From positions 62,001 through 126,000 of the forward strand of contig NZ_SGIM01000001.1 of assembly GCF_004208515.1 (NCBI RefSeq): 64,000 nucleotides of DNA. Reading direction: 5' to 3'. The DNA is from Acinetobacter halotolerans. Its GTDB lineage: Bacteria > Pseudomonadota > Gammaproteobacteria > Pseudomonadales > Moraxellaceae. Numbering within the stretch: the stretch's first letter is position 1; every line of letters starts with the position of its first letter. The notes beneath the pieces were generated by a model that saw only the letters and a list, made by a program, of their open reading frames with translations, did not search any database and was not told the DNA's origin. Positions 8,279-18,281 of this stretch are shown piece by piece. The translations under genes were made by a program, and so were the position numbers.

Positions 8279-9637
8279 TTAGATCATTCGATATAAACGT
8301 TCTTTTGGGAAAACAGCAGTAAAGGTTGAACCTTCATTCTCTTTAGAGGTGATTTCTAAATGTGCGCCGTGCTGCATCAAGACATGTTTGACAATCGCAA
8401 GCCCCAAACCTGTGCCACCTGTTTGACGGCTTCGCGCGCTATCAACCCGATAGAAACGTTCAGTTAAACGCGGCAAATGTTTCGGATCAATACCGATCCC
8501 ATTATCTTGTACGCTAAAAAAGGCTTGATCGTTTTCTTCATGCCAACCAATGGTAATAATGCCGCCTTTGGGGGTGTATTTAATCGCATTTGTGATCAAG
8601 TTGCTGAAAGCACTGGCAATTTCCATATCTGAACCAATCAGATCACAATGACTATCGATATCTAAATTGAGCGTATGACCATAATCTAAATTATAAGCAC
8701 GAGCATCATCAAAGATTTGATTCATTAAATTTGCCATATCGATGATCTGTTTTTTGGCGACTTTTTTATTGTTTTCTAAATTGGACAGCAATAATAAATC
8801 ATTGACCAATGCATTCATGCGCTTGGTTTGCGATTGCATTTGCGTGAAGGCACGTTTCCAACGCGGGGTAATATCATCCTGATCGGTAAAGGTTTCGATA
8901 TAACCGCTCAGCACGGTGAGTGGTGTACGTAGTTCGTGCGAAATATTATCGACGAAATCTTTACGCATTTGCTCTAGGTTGTGTACGCGTGTGGTGTCAT
9001 AAGCCACTAACAGTCGACTTTCTCCGCCAAAACGTGTCAGTTTGACCTGCACATAGCGTTCTTCATCCATCTGTACTTGTAGACGAATCCCATCGGGTGC
9101 TTGATCGCTATGTTTAAAATATTCAATAAAACTCGGCTGACGTAAAATCGTCAATAAGTTGCGTCCACGATCTAAAGGTTCAATGCCTAATAACTTTTCG
9201 GCTGCTGGATTCCACCATTCGATTTGATGTTGATCATCAATCAATACCACTGCTTCAGCTAAGGCGAACAACGAAGATTGTGCACGGTCAATCAAGCCCA
9301 CCATTTCTGCTTGAACGATACGTTCTTGGCGTTGAGCACGATAGACGTTGAATAGTAATGCGCCCCAAATCCCATTTAAGTTCGGTGGAACATCATAAGG
9401 ACGATTTGAAATCCATTCATTGACCAAGTAAAGCGAGCGGAGCTGTAAGATAAAAAACACCACAAATGCGATGAAAATACAGCTCCAAAAATAGCCCACT
9501 CCAAATCCGATTAAGCTTGCAATCAATAAGAAAAAAAGTAACAGTCTTAAATCTTGCTTTGCAAAAGCCCATAAACTGCTATAGCGAAAACGCTGGTGTT
9601 CACGTGCCAGTTCAGGGACGGGATAGGGTTCGTACAT
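8279..9637 (-). CDS. phoR: Phosphate-regulon sensor histidine kinase
   Basis: PhoR is the inner-membrane kinase that acts with PhoB to sense phosphate supply through the Pst system. The protein has 452 residues: two N-terminal hydrophobic segments (about 31-68), a PAS domain (about 118-220), the phospho-acceptor segment NISHELRTPL with His234, and the ATPase domain with NAIKYTP, DNGIGID and GTGLGLAI. All kinase boxes are present. It begins eight bases after phoB ends, so the two form an operon transcribed as phoB-phoR. Confidence 0.95.
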   Translation of the reverse strand: MYEPYPVPELAREHQRFRYSSLWAFAKQDLRLLLFFLLIASLIGFGVGYFWSCIFIAFVVFFILQLRSLYLVNEWISNRPYDVPPNLNGIWGALLFNVYRAQRQERIVQAEMVGLIDRAQSSLFALAEAVVLIDDQHQIEWWNPAAEKLLGIEPLDRGRNLLTILRQPSFIEYFKHSDQAPDGIRLQVQMDEERYVQVKLTRFGGESRLLVAYDTTRVHNLEQMRKDFVDNISHELRTPLTVLSGYIETFTDQDDITPRWKRAFTQMQSQTKRMNALVNDLLLLSNLENNKKVAKKQIIDMANLMNQIFDDARAYNLDYGHTLNLDIDSHCDLIGSDMEIASAFSNLITNAIKYTPKGGIITIGWHEENDQAFFSVQDNGIGIDPKHLPRLTERFYRVDSARSRQTGGTGLGLAIVKHVLMQHGAHLEITSKENEGSTFTAVFPKERLYRMI

Positions 9638-9645
9638 AAAGGGCT

Positions 9646-10356
9646 TTAACCTGCTGCCAAATCAGCTCGTGTAGAAAAACGATAACCTGTGCCACGTACC
9701 GTTTGTACAAAACGATCGACCCCATAAGGTTCTAACACTTTGCGTAAACGACGAATATGCACATCAATGGTACGGTCTTCGATATAGACATTACCACCCC
9801 AGACTTGGTCAAGCAATTGTGCGCGCGTATAAGCGCGTTCAGGATGTGTCATAAAGAAGGCGAGTAAACGATATTCGGTTGGTCCCATCTCTAAAATGCT
9901 GTCACCGAAGCTGACACGTTGGCTGACAGGATCAAGCATTAAACCATTGGCATCAATCACTTTTTCGCCGCTCAATGCATTGGCACGACGTAAGACTGCT
10001 TTGATTCGAGAAACCAGTTCACGGGTAGAAAAAGGTTTGGTCATGTAGTCATCGGCACCGGCATCTAAACCTTGTACCTTATGATCTTCTTCGCCACGCG
10101 CCGTCAGCATAATCACAGGGATTTCAGCCAAATTCTCATCGCGTTTGAGACGACGGCACAAATCTACACCGCTGACACCGCCCGGTAGCATCCAATCTAG
10201 CAAGATAAGAGCAGGACGCTGATCAACGATAATTTGATGTGCTTGTTTGGCATCCTCAGCTTGTAAACATTGGAAACCTGCCATATCCAAAGAGGTATGG
10301 ATCATTTCACGAATCGGTAGCTCATCGTCGACAATTAAAATATAGTCATCTTTCAC
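9646..10356 (-). CDS. phoB: Phosphate-regulon response regulator
   Basis: PhoB is an OmpR-type DNA-binding regulator of 236 residues. The receiver domain has the acidic pair Asp10/Asp11, phospho-acceptor Asp54 in LLDWMLPG, and the TKPF lysine. The C-terminal winged helix includes [14 protein letters not shown] and the TVRGTGYRF wing. The start is GTG with GAGGG about ten bases upstream. A Pho-box-like site lies about 150 bp upstream, consistent with autoregulation. Confidence 0.95.
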   Translation of the reverse strand: MKDDYILIVDDELPIREMIHTSLDMAGFQCLQAEDAKQAHQIIVDQRPALILLDWMLPGGVSGVDLCRRLKRDENLAEIPVIMLTARGEEDHKVQGLDAGADDYMTKPFSTRELVSRIKAVLRRANALSGEKVIDANGLMLDPVSQRVSFGDSILEMGPTEYRLLAFFMTHPERAYTRAQLLDQVWGGNVYIEDRTIDVHIRRLRKVLEPYGVDRFVQTVRGTGYRFSTRADLAAG

Positions 10357-10507
10357 AGCGCAATACCCTCAAAATTTATAACGGTAATGGTGAACCGTTT
10401 TGTTGTTATGACAGGCTTATTACAAAGATTAATTATGACAATATCATTGCAAAAGAGTGAATAAAGTCGAATTTAGCAATAAATTGTGACAATTGTGCGG
10501 CAGCATA

Positions 10508-10525
10508 GTGACCAAATGATGACAG
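10508..10525 (-). promoter_or_regulatory. Possible Pho box upstream of phoB
   Basis: Read on the minus strand, CTGTCAT is followed after four bases by TGGTCAC. This fits two 7-base half-sites with 11-base spacing, as in the PhoB box. The second half is imperfect. A separate palindrome, CAAATGAATTCATTTG, lies at 10543-10558. Confidence 0.4.
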
Positions 10526-10612
10526 GTAATTTGTCAATAAAACAAATGAATTCATTTGGTTAATATGATCCTAGTTTAACAGTTTTATTTGTCACAAAAC
10601 TGTAAAATGATT

Positions 10613-11290
10613 TTAATTTTTTTGTGATGTTGTTGCGATAAAGGATAAAAACACTGCACAACAAGCCGCTAACACGTCCTCTAGCGGTTGTTTGAAGCCT
10701 TCCGAGACCCAACGAATAATAATATGTGTGACATAACCGTTTAAGCCTGTCGCCATTAAAGACACTTCCTCGGTACTTTGTTGAACATTGGGCATGGTGA
10801 TCATCACAAAGCCCTGGATGATCCGATCAAACTGAGTCAAGGTTTCTTGGATCGTCGCTTGATTGTGTAAGTCTTGAACCAACATGGCATCAATATAAAT
10901 AATCCGAGCCATACGCGGATCGTTTCGAATGGTATTCAGTAACGCCGATAGCCCAGCAGTCACCATATTCTTCGGTTCGGGCGCAGCCAGTAACACCGCC
11001 TGTGTTAAACAACTTTGCATTTCCCCAATCATTCTTAAAAAAACAGTTTGGAATAACTCCTCACTTTTTTTAAATGATTCATAGAAATAGCGTTCGGTAA
11101 GTTTGGCTTCATTACAGACATCTTTGACAGTGACTGAGAAAAAACCCTGAGTGCCGTAAGTAGCGATCCCAGCTTCAATCAATTTTTCACGACGCGCTTC
11201 TTTACGTTCAGTTAAAGAAAGACCCTTGAATTGACGCTCTTTGGTTTCGCTATTGTTTTTCTTCGCTTTGGCTTGCTTTTGAGTTGTCAT
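10613..11290 (-). CDS. TetR family transcriptional regulator
   Basis: This 225-residue protein has a basic, Lys-rich N-terminal tail (about 1-30), then a TetR helix-turn-helix (about 35-80, including FFSVTVKDVCNEAKLTERYFYESF) and a ligand-binding helical domain. It is divergent from the SDR gene at 11559, and a perfect 7+6+7 inverted repeat lies in the shared promoter region. Control of the SDR gene is inferred from this arrangement. The ligand is unknown. Confidence 0.87.
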   Translation of the reverse strand: MTTQKQAKAKKNNSETKERQFKGLSLTERKEARREKLIEAGIATYGTQGFFSVTVKDVCNEAKLTERYFYESFKKSEELFQTVFLRMIGEMQSCLTQAVLLAAPEPKNMVTAGLSALLNTIRNDPRMARIIYIDAMLVQDLHNQATIQETLTQFDRIIQGFVMITMPNVQQSTEEVSLMATGLNGYVTHIIIRWVSEGFKQPLEDVLAACCAVFLSFIATTSQKN

Positions 11291-11460
11291 TGAAAGAACC
11301 GTTTCCTAAAAGTCTTTATACCGTATGTCTAGCTCAGTTTACATTATGCAACTATGCCTTGTATCGCCTAAAAATCTTATCTCATTAAATGTAAATAGAC
11401 CCAATATGACAAGTAATGTGTGTGTTATTGCCATTTGTCTTAAAAGCATAGTGTACTATA

Positions 11461-11480
11461 TTGACAACGTGTATTGTCAA
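11461..11480. promoter_or_regulatory. TetR-type operator candidate over the SDR promoter
   Basis: TTGACAA-N6-TTGTCAA is a perfect inverted repeat. Its left arm doubles as a consensus -35 (TTGACA), with TTATAT 16 bases downstream as a -10. A bound repressor would block the SDR promoter. Confidence 0.6.
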
Positions 11481-11558
11481 AATTATATTGGTTACATCTT
11501 AAACTGCACGTAATCTAGGCGAATATGTGCATATCATTCGCAACACAAAGGATAGGCA

Positions 11559-12389
11559 ATGAAAAATTTTAAAAATAAAGTCGCAGCGATCACAGGTGCA
11601 GGTTCTGGGATTGGACAACAATTAGCTGTTTTATTGGCTCAACAAGGTTGTCATTTGTCATTGAGTGATATCAATGAAAAGGGTTTGGCGCAAACAACCG
11701 AACTATTGAAAGCGTATCCTGAGATTACAGTGACCACAAAAGTGTTGGATGTCTCAAACCGGGATGCAGTGAAACAGTGGGCGCAAGACACTGTTGAAGA
11801 TCATGGTTCAGTCAATATGATCTTCAACAATGCGGGTGTGGCACTCGGCTCAACCGTGGAAGGCGCAAGCTATGAAGACTTAGAGTGGATCGTTGGGATT
11901 AATTTCTGGGGTGTGGTTTACGGGACCAAAGAATTTTTACCGTTTATCAAGCAAACCAAAGATGGTCATATCATCAATATTTCAAGTATCTTCGGTTTAA
12001 CCTCACAACCAACGCAATCAGCGTATAACGCGACTAAATTCGCTGTGCGTGGTTTCACAGAATCTTTACGTCAAGAACTTGATATTGAAAAGAGTGGTGT
12101 CAGCTCGCTTTGTGTACACCCAGGTGGGATCCGTACCAATATCGCAAAAGCGGCGAAAATGAACGACAGTATGAAAAGCTTGGGTATGGATCCAGGTAAA
12201 TCAATCAAACAATTCGATAAATTCTTGCGTACGCCACCAGAAGAAGCAGCACGTCAAATTCTAAATGCGGTGTTGAAAGACAAACGTCGTTTATTGATTG
12301 GTGCAGATGCGCGTATTGTTGATTCTTTCCAACGGTTGTTCCCAACGGGATATCAACGTATTGCTGCACTTGCAACGAAAATGATGTAA
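11559..12389 (+). CDS. Short-chain dehydrogenase/reductase
   Basis: This is a 276-residue classical SDR oxidoreductase. The nucleotide-binding motif TGAGSGIG is at 12-19, the NNAG motif at 90-93, and the catalytic residues are Ser143, Tyr156 and Lys160. The D in LSDIN after the second strand suggests a preference for NAD(H). The substrate cannot be read from sequence. An AAGGAT ribosome-binding site precedes the ATG. It is divergent from the TetR gene and closed by a terminator. Confidence 0.9.
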   Translation: MKNFKNKVAAITGAGSGIGQQLAVLLAQQGCHLSLSDINEKGLAQTTELLKAYPEITVTTKVLDVSNRDAVKQWAQDTVEDHGSVNMIFNNAGVALGSTVEGASYEDLEWIVGINFWGVVYGTKEFLPFIKQTKDGHIINISSIFGLTSQPTQSAYNATKFAVRGFTESLRQELDIEKSGVSSLCVHPGGIRTNIAKAAKMNDSMKSLGMDPGKSIKQFDKFLRTPPEEAARQILNAVLKDKRRLLIGADARIVDSFQRLFPTGYQRIAALATKMM

Positions 12390-12405
12390 GTTCCGCTACT
12401 AAGAT

Positions 12406-12438
12406 AAAAAGCCATTCTTGTTTGAATGGCTTTTTTTT
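12406..12438 (+). terminator. Terminator after SDR gene
   Basis: AAAAAGCCATTC pairs with GAATGGCTTTTT. It is symmetric, so it can also serve the converging MATE gene. Confidence 0.85.
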
Positions 12439-12468
12439 GACGCTGAAGATTATGATGCACTTTTACGC

Positions 12469-13836
12469 TTAAATCAGAATCTTTATCTCGCGTTTCTTCC
12501 AGACAAATTGATAATAAGCGGCTTGGAATAGGCATAAACACACAAAAGCGAGTGCATAAGCCATCCAAATTCCCTTGAGTCCCCAAAGTGTGTTAAACCA
12601 ATACGCACAAGGCACTTCGATTAAAAGAATAGTAAAAATATTGATCAGCATCGGCACGTTTACGGTTCCGCTAGCACGCATGATCGAGGCAAAAATTGCA
12701 CTTGCGCCAAAAAACAGCAGTGACCACAGCACAATGAATAATAATTGCTGTCCCAGTTCGATAACTGCAGGATCAGTAATAAATAGCGCCATTAAATATT
12801 TCGAGAATAAATACGCCAGTATGATCAGACTACCCGTAAATAAAAAATTCATACTTAATGCGGTGCGGGTGACTTTGGCCAACAGATCTGGTTTGCCTGC
12901 ACCGATCGCTTGGGCGGCAAAGATCGATGCTGCGATGGCAATCGACAATGCCGGAAACTGAATATAGTTGAGGACTTGATTGACTGCGCCGTAGGCTGCA
13001 GTTGCCTCTGCGCCGTAACGGTTGATCAAGCTTATAATCACCAATCCAGCCAAAGAAGTGGTGACCATTTGAATGCCTGTTGGAATGCCTAGTTTAAAAA
13101 TCAGTTTGCTTAATTCTGCATCATGGCGGATATGTTGGAGCAATTGACGATCTATTTTAAGTGGATGATTTTTATAGTTGAGGTAGAAAGCTAGAAAAAT
13201 CAACACTGCACTATAGCCTAAGATGGTGGCAATCGCGGGTGCGATGATGCCTAAGGCTGGAAAACCAAAATAACCTTTAAGTAAGACTGGCGTGACTGCT
13301 AAACCAATTAAACTGGTCAAACCCAATGCAATCAGCGGAGTGACGCTATCACCGACACCCCGTAAAATAGAGGTGTAAATAATATAAACAAACAGTAAGG
13401 GGCTACCTGCCAGCATCCATTGCACATAAGGTAGCGACATATGCATGACTTTGGGATCAGTACCTAAAAGATTGAGAATATGTTCAGCAAAAACAAAGCC
13501 TAAGATTGCGATAATTGTGCCACCAATTAAGGTGATAAAAAGGGTTGACCCAACCACACTACGAACTTTTTCTAGATTTTGCGCGCCCCAAGCTTGACCC
13601 ACTAAAACTGTGGTACCTGCCGAAATACCAATGGTAAATGCCAGCAAAAAAAACAGGATAGGGAAGAAAACCGACACCGCTGCAATTGCATCGACCCCCA
13701 TCATTTGCCCAACAAATATGGTATTAATCGTCCCCGACAAGTTTTGCAAAATGTTGGTGGCGATCAGCGGCACTAGAAAAACAAAAAATGTTTTCCAGAG
13801 ATTGGGTTGCATCACCAATGTTTGGTGTGGGGTCAT
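12469..13836 (-). CDS. MATE family efflux transporter
   Basis: This is a 455-residue inner-membrane protein with about 12 hydrophobic segments in two homologous halves, as in Na+/H+-coupled multidrug and toxin extrusion pumps. Family segments include GTINTIFVGQMMGVDAIAAV near residues 30-50 and the VTPL region. AAGGAAT lies upstream of the ATG. The substrate is not predictable. The DUF445 gene upstream on the same strand is separated by a hairpin terminator, so it is probably a separate unit. Confidence 0.9.
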   Translation of the reverse strand: MTPHQTLVMQPNLWKTFFVFLVPLIATNILQNLSGTINTIFVGQMMGVDAIAAVSVFFPILFFLLAFTIGISAGTTVLVGQAWGAQNLEKVRSVVGSTLFITLIGGTIIAILGFVFAEHILNLLGTDPKVMHMSLPYVQWMLAGSPLLFVYIIYTSILRGVGDSVTPLIALGLTSLIGLAVTPVLLKGYFGFPALGIIAPAIATILGYSAVLIFLAFYLNYKNHPLKIDRQLLQHIRHDAELSKLIFKLGIPTGIQMVTTSLAGLVIISLINRYGAEATAAYGAVNQVLNYIQFPALSIAIAASIFAAQAIGAGKPDLLAKVTRTALSMNFLFTGSLIILAYLFSKYLMALFITDPAVIELGQQLLFIVLWSLLFFGASAIFASIMRASGTVNVPMLINIFTILLIEVPCAYWFNTLWGLKGIWMAYALAFVCLCLFQAAYYQFVWKKREIKILI

Positions 13837-13946
13837 TCAAATTCCTTGGTATCTTCCTCTACGCCATTTGCAACATGATTGCTTATTTTTGTTCGGATAA
13901 ATGATTGCGGTATTGAGCTTGGCGACAGCCAAGAATGAGTTTTATG

Positions 13947-13976
13947 ATGATCAACTTTACGTGAAAAGTTGATCAT
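13947..13976 (-). terminator. Hairpin terminator after DUF445 gene
   Basis: TGATCAACTTT pairs with AAAGTTGATCA around a short loop, just downstream of the DUF445 stop on the minus strand. The T tract is short. Confidence 0.6.
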
Positions 13977-13986
13977 TTCAAACCTT

Positions 13987-15297
13987 TTACAAAACATTTT
14001 CAACAAAGGCACGAATGATACCCAAGATCAAACCGATAAAGGCCCCGACAATCACACCATTGACACGGATCATGTGTAAATCACCGCCAACTTCACTCTC
14101 GATTTTGGCAATCATTTCGCGTGAATCCCACTCATGGATGCGTTCACTAATATAACGAATGATTTTGTCACTATATTGCTCACTGAAATTGGTGGCTAAG
14201 CCCACCATTTTTTCATTGAGGACGTGGCGAACATTTTCATTTTGGATCAGGCTTACACCAAGTTGTTGAATCGCTGCTTGTAAATTGGTGGCAATGCCTG
14301 AATCGGGTTGCATCAAATCTGTTTTGATTGCATCGCATAAAATCGCAATCGCACCGCTGATAAAGTTTAAAACTTGTGGGCTATCCAGCAAGGCATCTTT
14401 ACCACTGTTCAAACGTTGGCTTGCTTCGCTATCGGTATCAGCAAGTTGTAGCATGAGGGCATGAGTGGTTGCCTCAATGTCTTGTCTCCATGGGTGTTCA
14501 GGATTGGCCAACATCGACTCCACTCTTTCAATCAGCGAGTCAATAGTACGCTGTTGCACATCAATGCCGATCCAGCTCGCACCTTTAGCCAGTTTCCAGA
14601 CCCCCAGTTCTTTAAATAATGTGCGAGACAACTCTCGTGCTTCTTCTGGATGTGACACCATCCATTGATGAGCCAGATCGAGTCCACGTTGTAACACATC
14701 TTGATGGAAGTCATTTTCCAAAACTGCACGTAACATTTCACTGGCAAGCGTATTGATTTTGGTACTGCGCACCCATTGCACACTGTTGTTTTGTACAAAA
14801 TTGGCAATTTGATCCTGACTGACAAACTCAAAAATTTTCGGAACCGTTTGCTGGATGATTTGAACCACGTGTCCATTATTTTTGGGGTTGGCTAACCATT
14901 GACCGACCGCCAAACTGAGGTCGGTATTTTGCAAACTACGTTGCACGATTTGGGGAGATAAGAAATTTTCCTGAACAAAACGACCCATTGATTCAGCAAT
15001 ACGTGCCTTATTCCGTGGAATAATCTCAGTATGATCACGTAATAGTTTGGGTAATGGGATTTTCCCAAATGGATTGCGGAATAACACTGTCACCGCATAC
15101 CAATCGGCCAAACCACCGACCACACCTGCTTCGGCGCTTAACATGAAAATATGGATCAGCCACCGATACTCAGGCAGAAAATGCGCCACGACCATTAAAC
15201 AAATCCACGTCATCACTGCAATCACCAATGCTACGGTGGCGAAGTATTTACTTCTTTGCAGGCTTGGTACTTTGTGGATTTCTTCGGCTGAATTCAT
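13987..15297 (-). CDS. DUF445 family membrane protein (YjiN-like)
   Basis: This is a 436-residue protein with two N-terminal hydrophobic segments (about 19-58), the conserved GGLADWYAVTVLF segment, a long soluble helical region, and a C-terminal hydrophobic anchor with GAFIGLILG. This matches DUF445/YjiN proteins of the cell envelope, whose function is not established. The lipoprotein gene upstream ends 13 bases away, so the two may be cotranscribed. Confidence 0.88.
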   Translation of the reverse strand: MNSAEEIHKVPSLQRSKYFATVALVIAVMTWICLMVVAHFLPEYRWLIHIFMLSAEAGVVGGLADWYAVTVLFRNPFGKIPLPKLLRDHTEIIPRNKARIAESMGRFVQENFLSPQIVQRSLQNTDLSLAVGQWLANPKNNGHVVQIIQQTVPKIFEFVSQDQIANFVQNNSVQWVRSTKINTLASEMLRAVLENDFHQDVLQRGLDLAHQWMVSHPEEARELSRTLFKELGVWKLAKGASWIGIDVQQRTIDSLIERVESMLANPEHPWRQDIEATTHALMLQLADTDSEASQRLNSGKDALLDSPQVLNFISGAIAILCDAIKTDLMQPDSGIATNLQAAIQQLGVSLIQNENVRHVLNEKMVGLATNFSEQYSDKIIRYISERIHEWDSREMIAKIESEVGGDLHMIRVNGVIVGAFIGLILGIIRAFVENVL

Positions 15298-15310
15298 TGA
15301 GTCATCCTAT

Positions 15311-15871
15311 TCATTCATTTTTGTTTTGAGGTGGTGCAGGGGGTTGCAACACTTCTCCTGTTGGACTCAATCCGTATTTTTGTCCTAAGGATCGCAAAAT
15401 CAGCTGTGCATCAAATGCATCAGGTGATTGCTGTTGAGTCTTAAAGCATTCAATAGTATACGACACTTGGATGGGATCAAGATTGACCACTTGTGGTACA
15501 TCATAGAATGGATCCGGCCAAAAGGCGGGGTGACGACGATAATAGCCATAAGGATAATACGGTCGACTCGGATAAATTACCGCTTGGCGTTGCTCCTTGA
15601 ACCGCGCATTGCTTGGGTCATCAACTACAGTGAAAAAACGGAACCCATTTTGGAGCGTGGTTTGTGCTGCCTTGAGTAAGGTAATTTCCTCAGCTGTACC
15701 ATAACTCAGATTATTTCCTGCTTGGAAGCCGATACGGAAGCTTTTGTTATTTAATGGATAAGCGGTGAATTGCCCCAATTGATCAAAGGTCTTGGGTTGA
15801 GACGGTATGCTGGCACACCCTGTAAATGCCAATGTGACCAATAGCGGGGCACAGATGAGTAACGATTTCAT
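15311..15871 (-). CDS. Envelope lipoprotein (CC0125/CC1285-like)
   Basis: This is a 186-residue protein with a lipoprotein signal: a basic start, a hydrophobic core, and lipobox FTGC with Cys19. The middle is rich in Tyr and Pro (YYPYGYYRRHPAFWPDPFYD). I recall similar proteins as a CC0125/CC1285-type lipoprotein family of unknown function. The ATG at 15871 is chosen because GAGGA lies seven bases upstream; a TTG two codons earlier is the alternative. It is likely outer-membrane anchored, since residue 2 after the Cys is not Asp. Confidence 0.75.
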   Translation of the reverse strand: MKSLLICAPLLVTLAFTGCASIPSQPKTFDQLGQFTAYPLNNKSFRIGFQAGNNLSYGTAEEITLLKAAQTTLQNGFRFFTVVDDPSNARFKEQRQAVIYPSRPYYPYGYYRRHPAFWPDPFYDVPQVVNLDPIQVSYTIECFKTQQQSPDAFDAQLILRSLGQKYGLSPTGEVLQPPAPPQNKNE

Positions 15872-15908
15872 ATGCAATTCCTCTGTCTGACGTCGAGGGG
15901 AGATCGAC

Positions 15909-16448
15909 TTAAAAGCTGCTGTTTGGCTGTGTTAAGAATTCAAGTTCTTCGGCGCTGGATGTTCGTCCCAAGATCGCATTGCGATGAGGATAGCGTCCGA
16001 AGCGATCGATAATCACTTTATGTTTTTTCTCAAAATCTAAGTTGATTTCATTGCCTAAACGTTGAAACAGTTTTAAGGCAAATTCATGGATGAGCTTGGA
16101 CTCACTATGCATAAATGGCATATATAAAAAGGAACGTTGTTCAGGGCTTAACTGAGCATCTAATTGTAGGCTAATTGCTTCTTGAGCCAGCATCAATGCC
16201 ATGCTGTCATACGCAAAAGCTTGTGCTTGATCACGATATAAATTACGTGAGAATTGATCTAAAACAATAATTTCAGCTAAACGACCTTCAGGTGTTTGAC
16301 GCCATGACCAAAGTTCTGCTTGAGTTGCTTGATCATGAATCGGTTGAAAAAGCCCGCGAATTTTCGTATCAAATTCATCACTTTTGGCAAACCAAAGTGA
16401 GCGATGATCGGGAGAAAACCAAAAATCAAGAATGTCTTGCGCTTGCAT
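15909..16448 (-). CDS. DUF924 family protein
   Basis: This is a 179-residue soluble all-helical protein. DUF924 hallmarks are the start ILDFWFSPDHRSLWFAKSDEF, then LAEIIVLDQFSRNLYRD, then FLYMPFMHSES and the end RFGRYPHRN. The biochemical function is unknown to me. It is divergent from gshA; the 237 bp between them holds promoters only. Confidence 0.9.
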   Translation of the reverse strand: MQAQDILDFWFSPDHRSLWFAKSDEFDTKIRGLFQPIHDQATQAELWSWRQTPEGRLAEIIVLDQFSRNLYRDQAQAFAYDSMALMLAQEAISLQLDAQLSPEQRSFLYMPFMHSESKLIHEFALKLFQRLGNEINLDFEKKHKVIIDRFGRYPHRNAILGRTSSAEELEFLTQPNSSF

Positions 16449-16685
16449 CGTTGAGTATCCATTGGAAGATTTATTTTTAATAAAATCACAATTTCAGCAT
16501 GTCTTATAGAGCAAGATTGTGATAAAAATTGCCAAGCTAAGCGAATACAATCAGATGACTAGATCGTAATAGTCGTTATAATTGGCGGAGTCGTGACAGT
16601 AGGCATGTTTGGCATGCGAATACACGCGATGAAGTCACCAGCCTTGATCTGGTTGGCCGATCTTGAATAACCGAGCATATAAATT

Positions 16686-18263
16686 ATGAACCAACCTTGC
16701 ACACTTTCGTCCGCTATTGTACCGACTTGGGTAAATGCCTCACAATTAGACGGTATGTTACGCGGTATCGAGCGTGAAAGTTTGCGTATGCAAAGCAATG
16801 GATTTTTATCACAAAAAAACCATCCAAAAGCTTTGGGTTCAGCACTCACACATCCCCATATTACGACTGATTATTCAGAAGCGTTAATGGAGTTCATTAC
16901 CACGCCACACAATACCATTGCCGCTGCATTAAATGAGTTAAGCGATATTCATCAGGTGGTGCACCAGCAACTCGAAGATGGTGAGAAATTGTGGCCGCTT
17001 TCCATGCCTTGTATGCTGGATGACAATGAAGAAAATATAAAACTTGCTCAGTATGGCACGTCTAATATCGGGCGTTTTAAAACGCTTTATCGTCATGGTT
17101 TGGGAGTACGTTATGGTCGTCGGATGCAGACCATTTCAGGTGTACATTATAATTTATCTTTTCCTGATCAGTTGTTTGCAACTTTGCAGCAGCATGAAAA
17201 AAATGAAGAACTAAAACAACTCAGTTTGCAAGATTATCGAAGCCATCGTTATTTTGCCTTGATCCGAAATTTTATTCGCATGACTCCCTTGGTGATGTAT
17301 TTGCTTGGCGCAAGTCCATCGGTCTGTCGTTGCTTTTTAACAGGGCGTAACCACCATTTACAGCCTTTGGTCAAAGGAACCTTGTACTTACCAGAGGCAA
17401 CTGCCTTGCGTATGGGACGTTTGGGTTACCAAAACTCAGCACAAAAGCAGTTGGGGATTTATTATAACGATTTGCATGATTATTTAGATGGATTACAAAA
17501 GGCCGTCCATACGCCATATCCTGCATTTACTGATTTAGGTTTGAATGATGAGGCAGGTGAACCGATTCAAATCAATGACCATGTTTTACAGATTGAAAAT
17601 GAATACTACAGTCTAGTGCGTCCAAAGCAAGTGCCTCAAGCGGGTGAAACCCCTTCGCAAGCATTGAAGAATCGTGGTGTGGGTTATGTAGAGCTGCGTG
17701 CGGTCGATGTGAATCCCTATAGTGCGATTGGGATTGATGAAACCACAGCAGGGTTCTTAGAAAGTCTGGCCTTGTATTGTTTATTGCGGGAAAGTCCTGA
17801 TCTATGGTCTGACGAACAAGATCAGATTGATCAAAATCAAACTGAAGTGGTCAATCGAGGGCGTGCAGCAGATGCCCAGATCAAAGAAGGGCATCTAACA
17901 GTGTCATTTCAGGATTGGGCACAGCAACATTTAAGCGAAATTCATACTTGTGCCGCGACACTAGATCAAATGGATGGTACTTCTCTTTATCAGGATGCTG
18001 TTTATGTCATGCAACAGCGTTTAAATGATGTTGAAAATACCCTTTCAGCACAAGTGATCAAAGATACTTTACAGCATGGTGGCACATGGAACTTTGGTAG
18101 TGTCATGGCTCAACAGCATGTAGATTGTTATGACCAGCATCAACTCAGTGCAGAAAGACAGCAATATTTTGAACATTTAGCGCAAACGTCGTTGCAAAAA
18201 CAGTGGCAACTTGAACAAGAAAATGACACGAGTTTTGAACAATATCTTGCACAATACCGTTAA
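16686..18263 (+). CDS. gshA: Glutamate-cysteine ligase
   Basis: GshA forms gamma-glutamylcysteine with ATP, the first step of glutathione synthesis, in the cytoplasm. The protein has 525 residues, normal for the gammaproteobacterial class. Family segments include GIERESLRM, HITTDYSEALMEFITTP, QTISGVHYNLS and YVELRAVDVNPYS. The ribosome-binding site before the ATG is weak. dsbB starts 18 bases after its stop. gshB lies far away at 57218. Confidence 0.96.
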   Translation: MNQPCTLSSAIVPTWVNASQLDGMLRGIERESLRMQSNGFLSQKNHPKALGSALTHPHITTDYSEALMEFITTPHNTIAAALNELSDIHQVVHQQLEDGEKLWPLSMPCMLDDNEENIKLAQYGTSNIGRFKTLYRHGLGVRYGRRMQTISGVHYNLSFPDQLFATLQQHEKNEELKQLSLQDYRSHRYFALIRNFIRMTPLVMYLLGASPSVCRCFLTGRNHHLQPLVKGTLYLPEATALRMGRLGYQNSAQKQLGIYYNDLHDYLDGLQKAVHTPYPAFTDLGLNDEAGEPIQINDHVLQIENEYYSLVRPKQVPQAGETPSQALKNRGVGYVELRAVDVNPYSAIGIDETTAGFLESLALYCLLRESPDLWSDEQDQIDQNQTEVVNRGRAADAQIKEGHLTVSFQDWAQQHLSEIHTCAATLDQMDGTSLYQDAVYVMQQRLNDVENTLSAQVIKDTLQHGGTWNFGSVMAQQHVDCYDQHQLSAERQQYFEHLAQTSLQKQWQLEQENDTSFEQYLAQYR

Positions 18264-18281
18264 ATCTTTTGAGGACTTCCT

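Noticed and set aside
13610..13900. Plus-strand frame opposite the MATE gene
   Set aside because: Shadow of a well-supported transporter gene; no family likeness.
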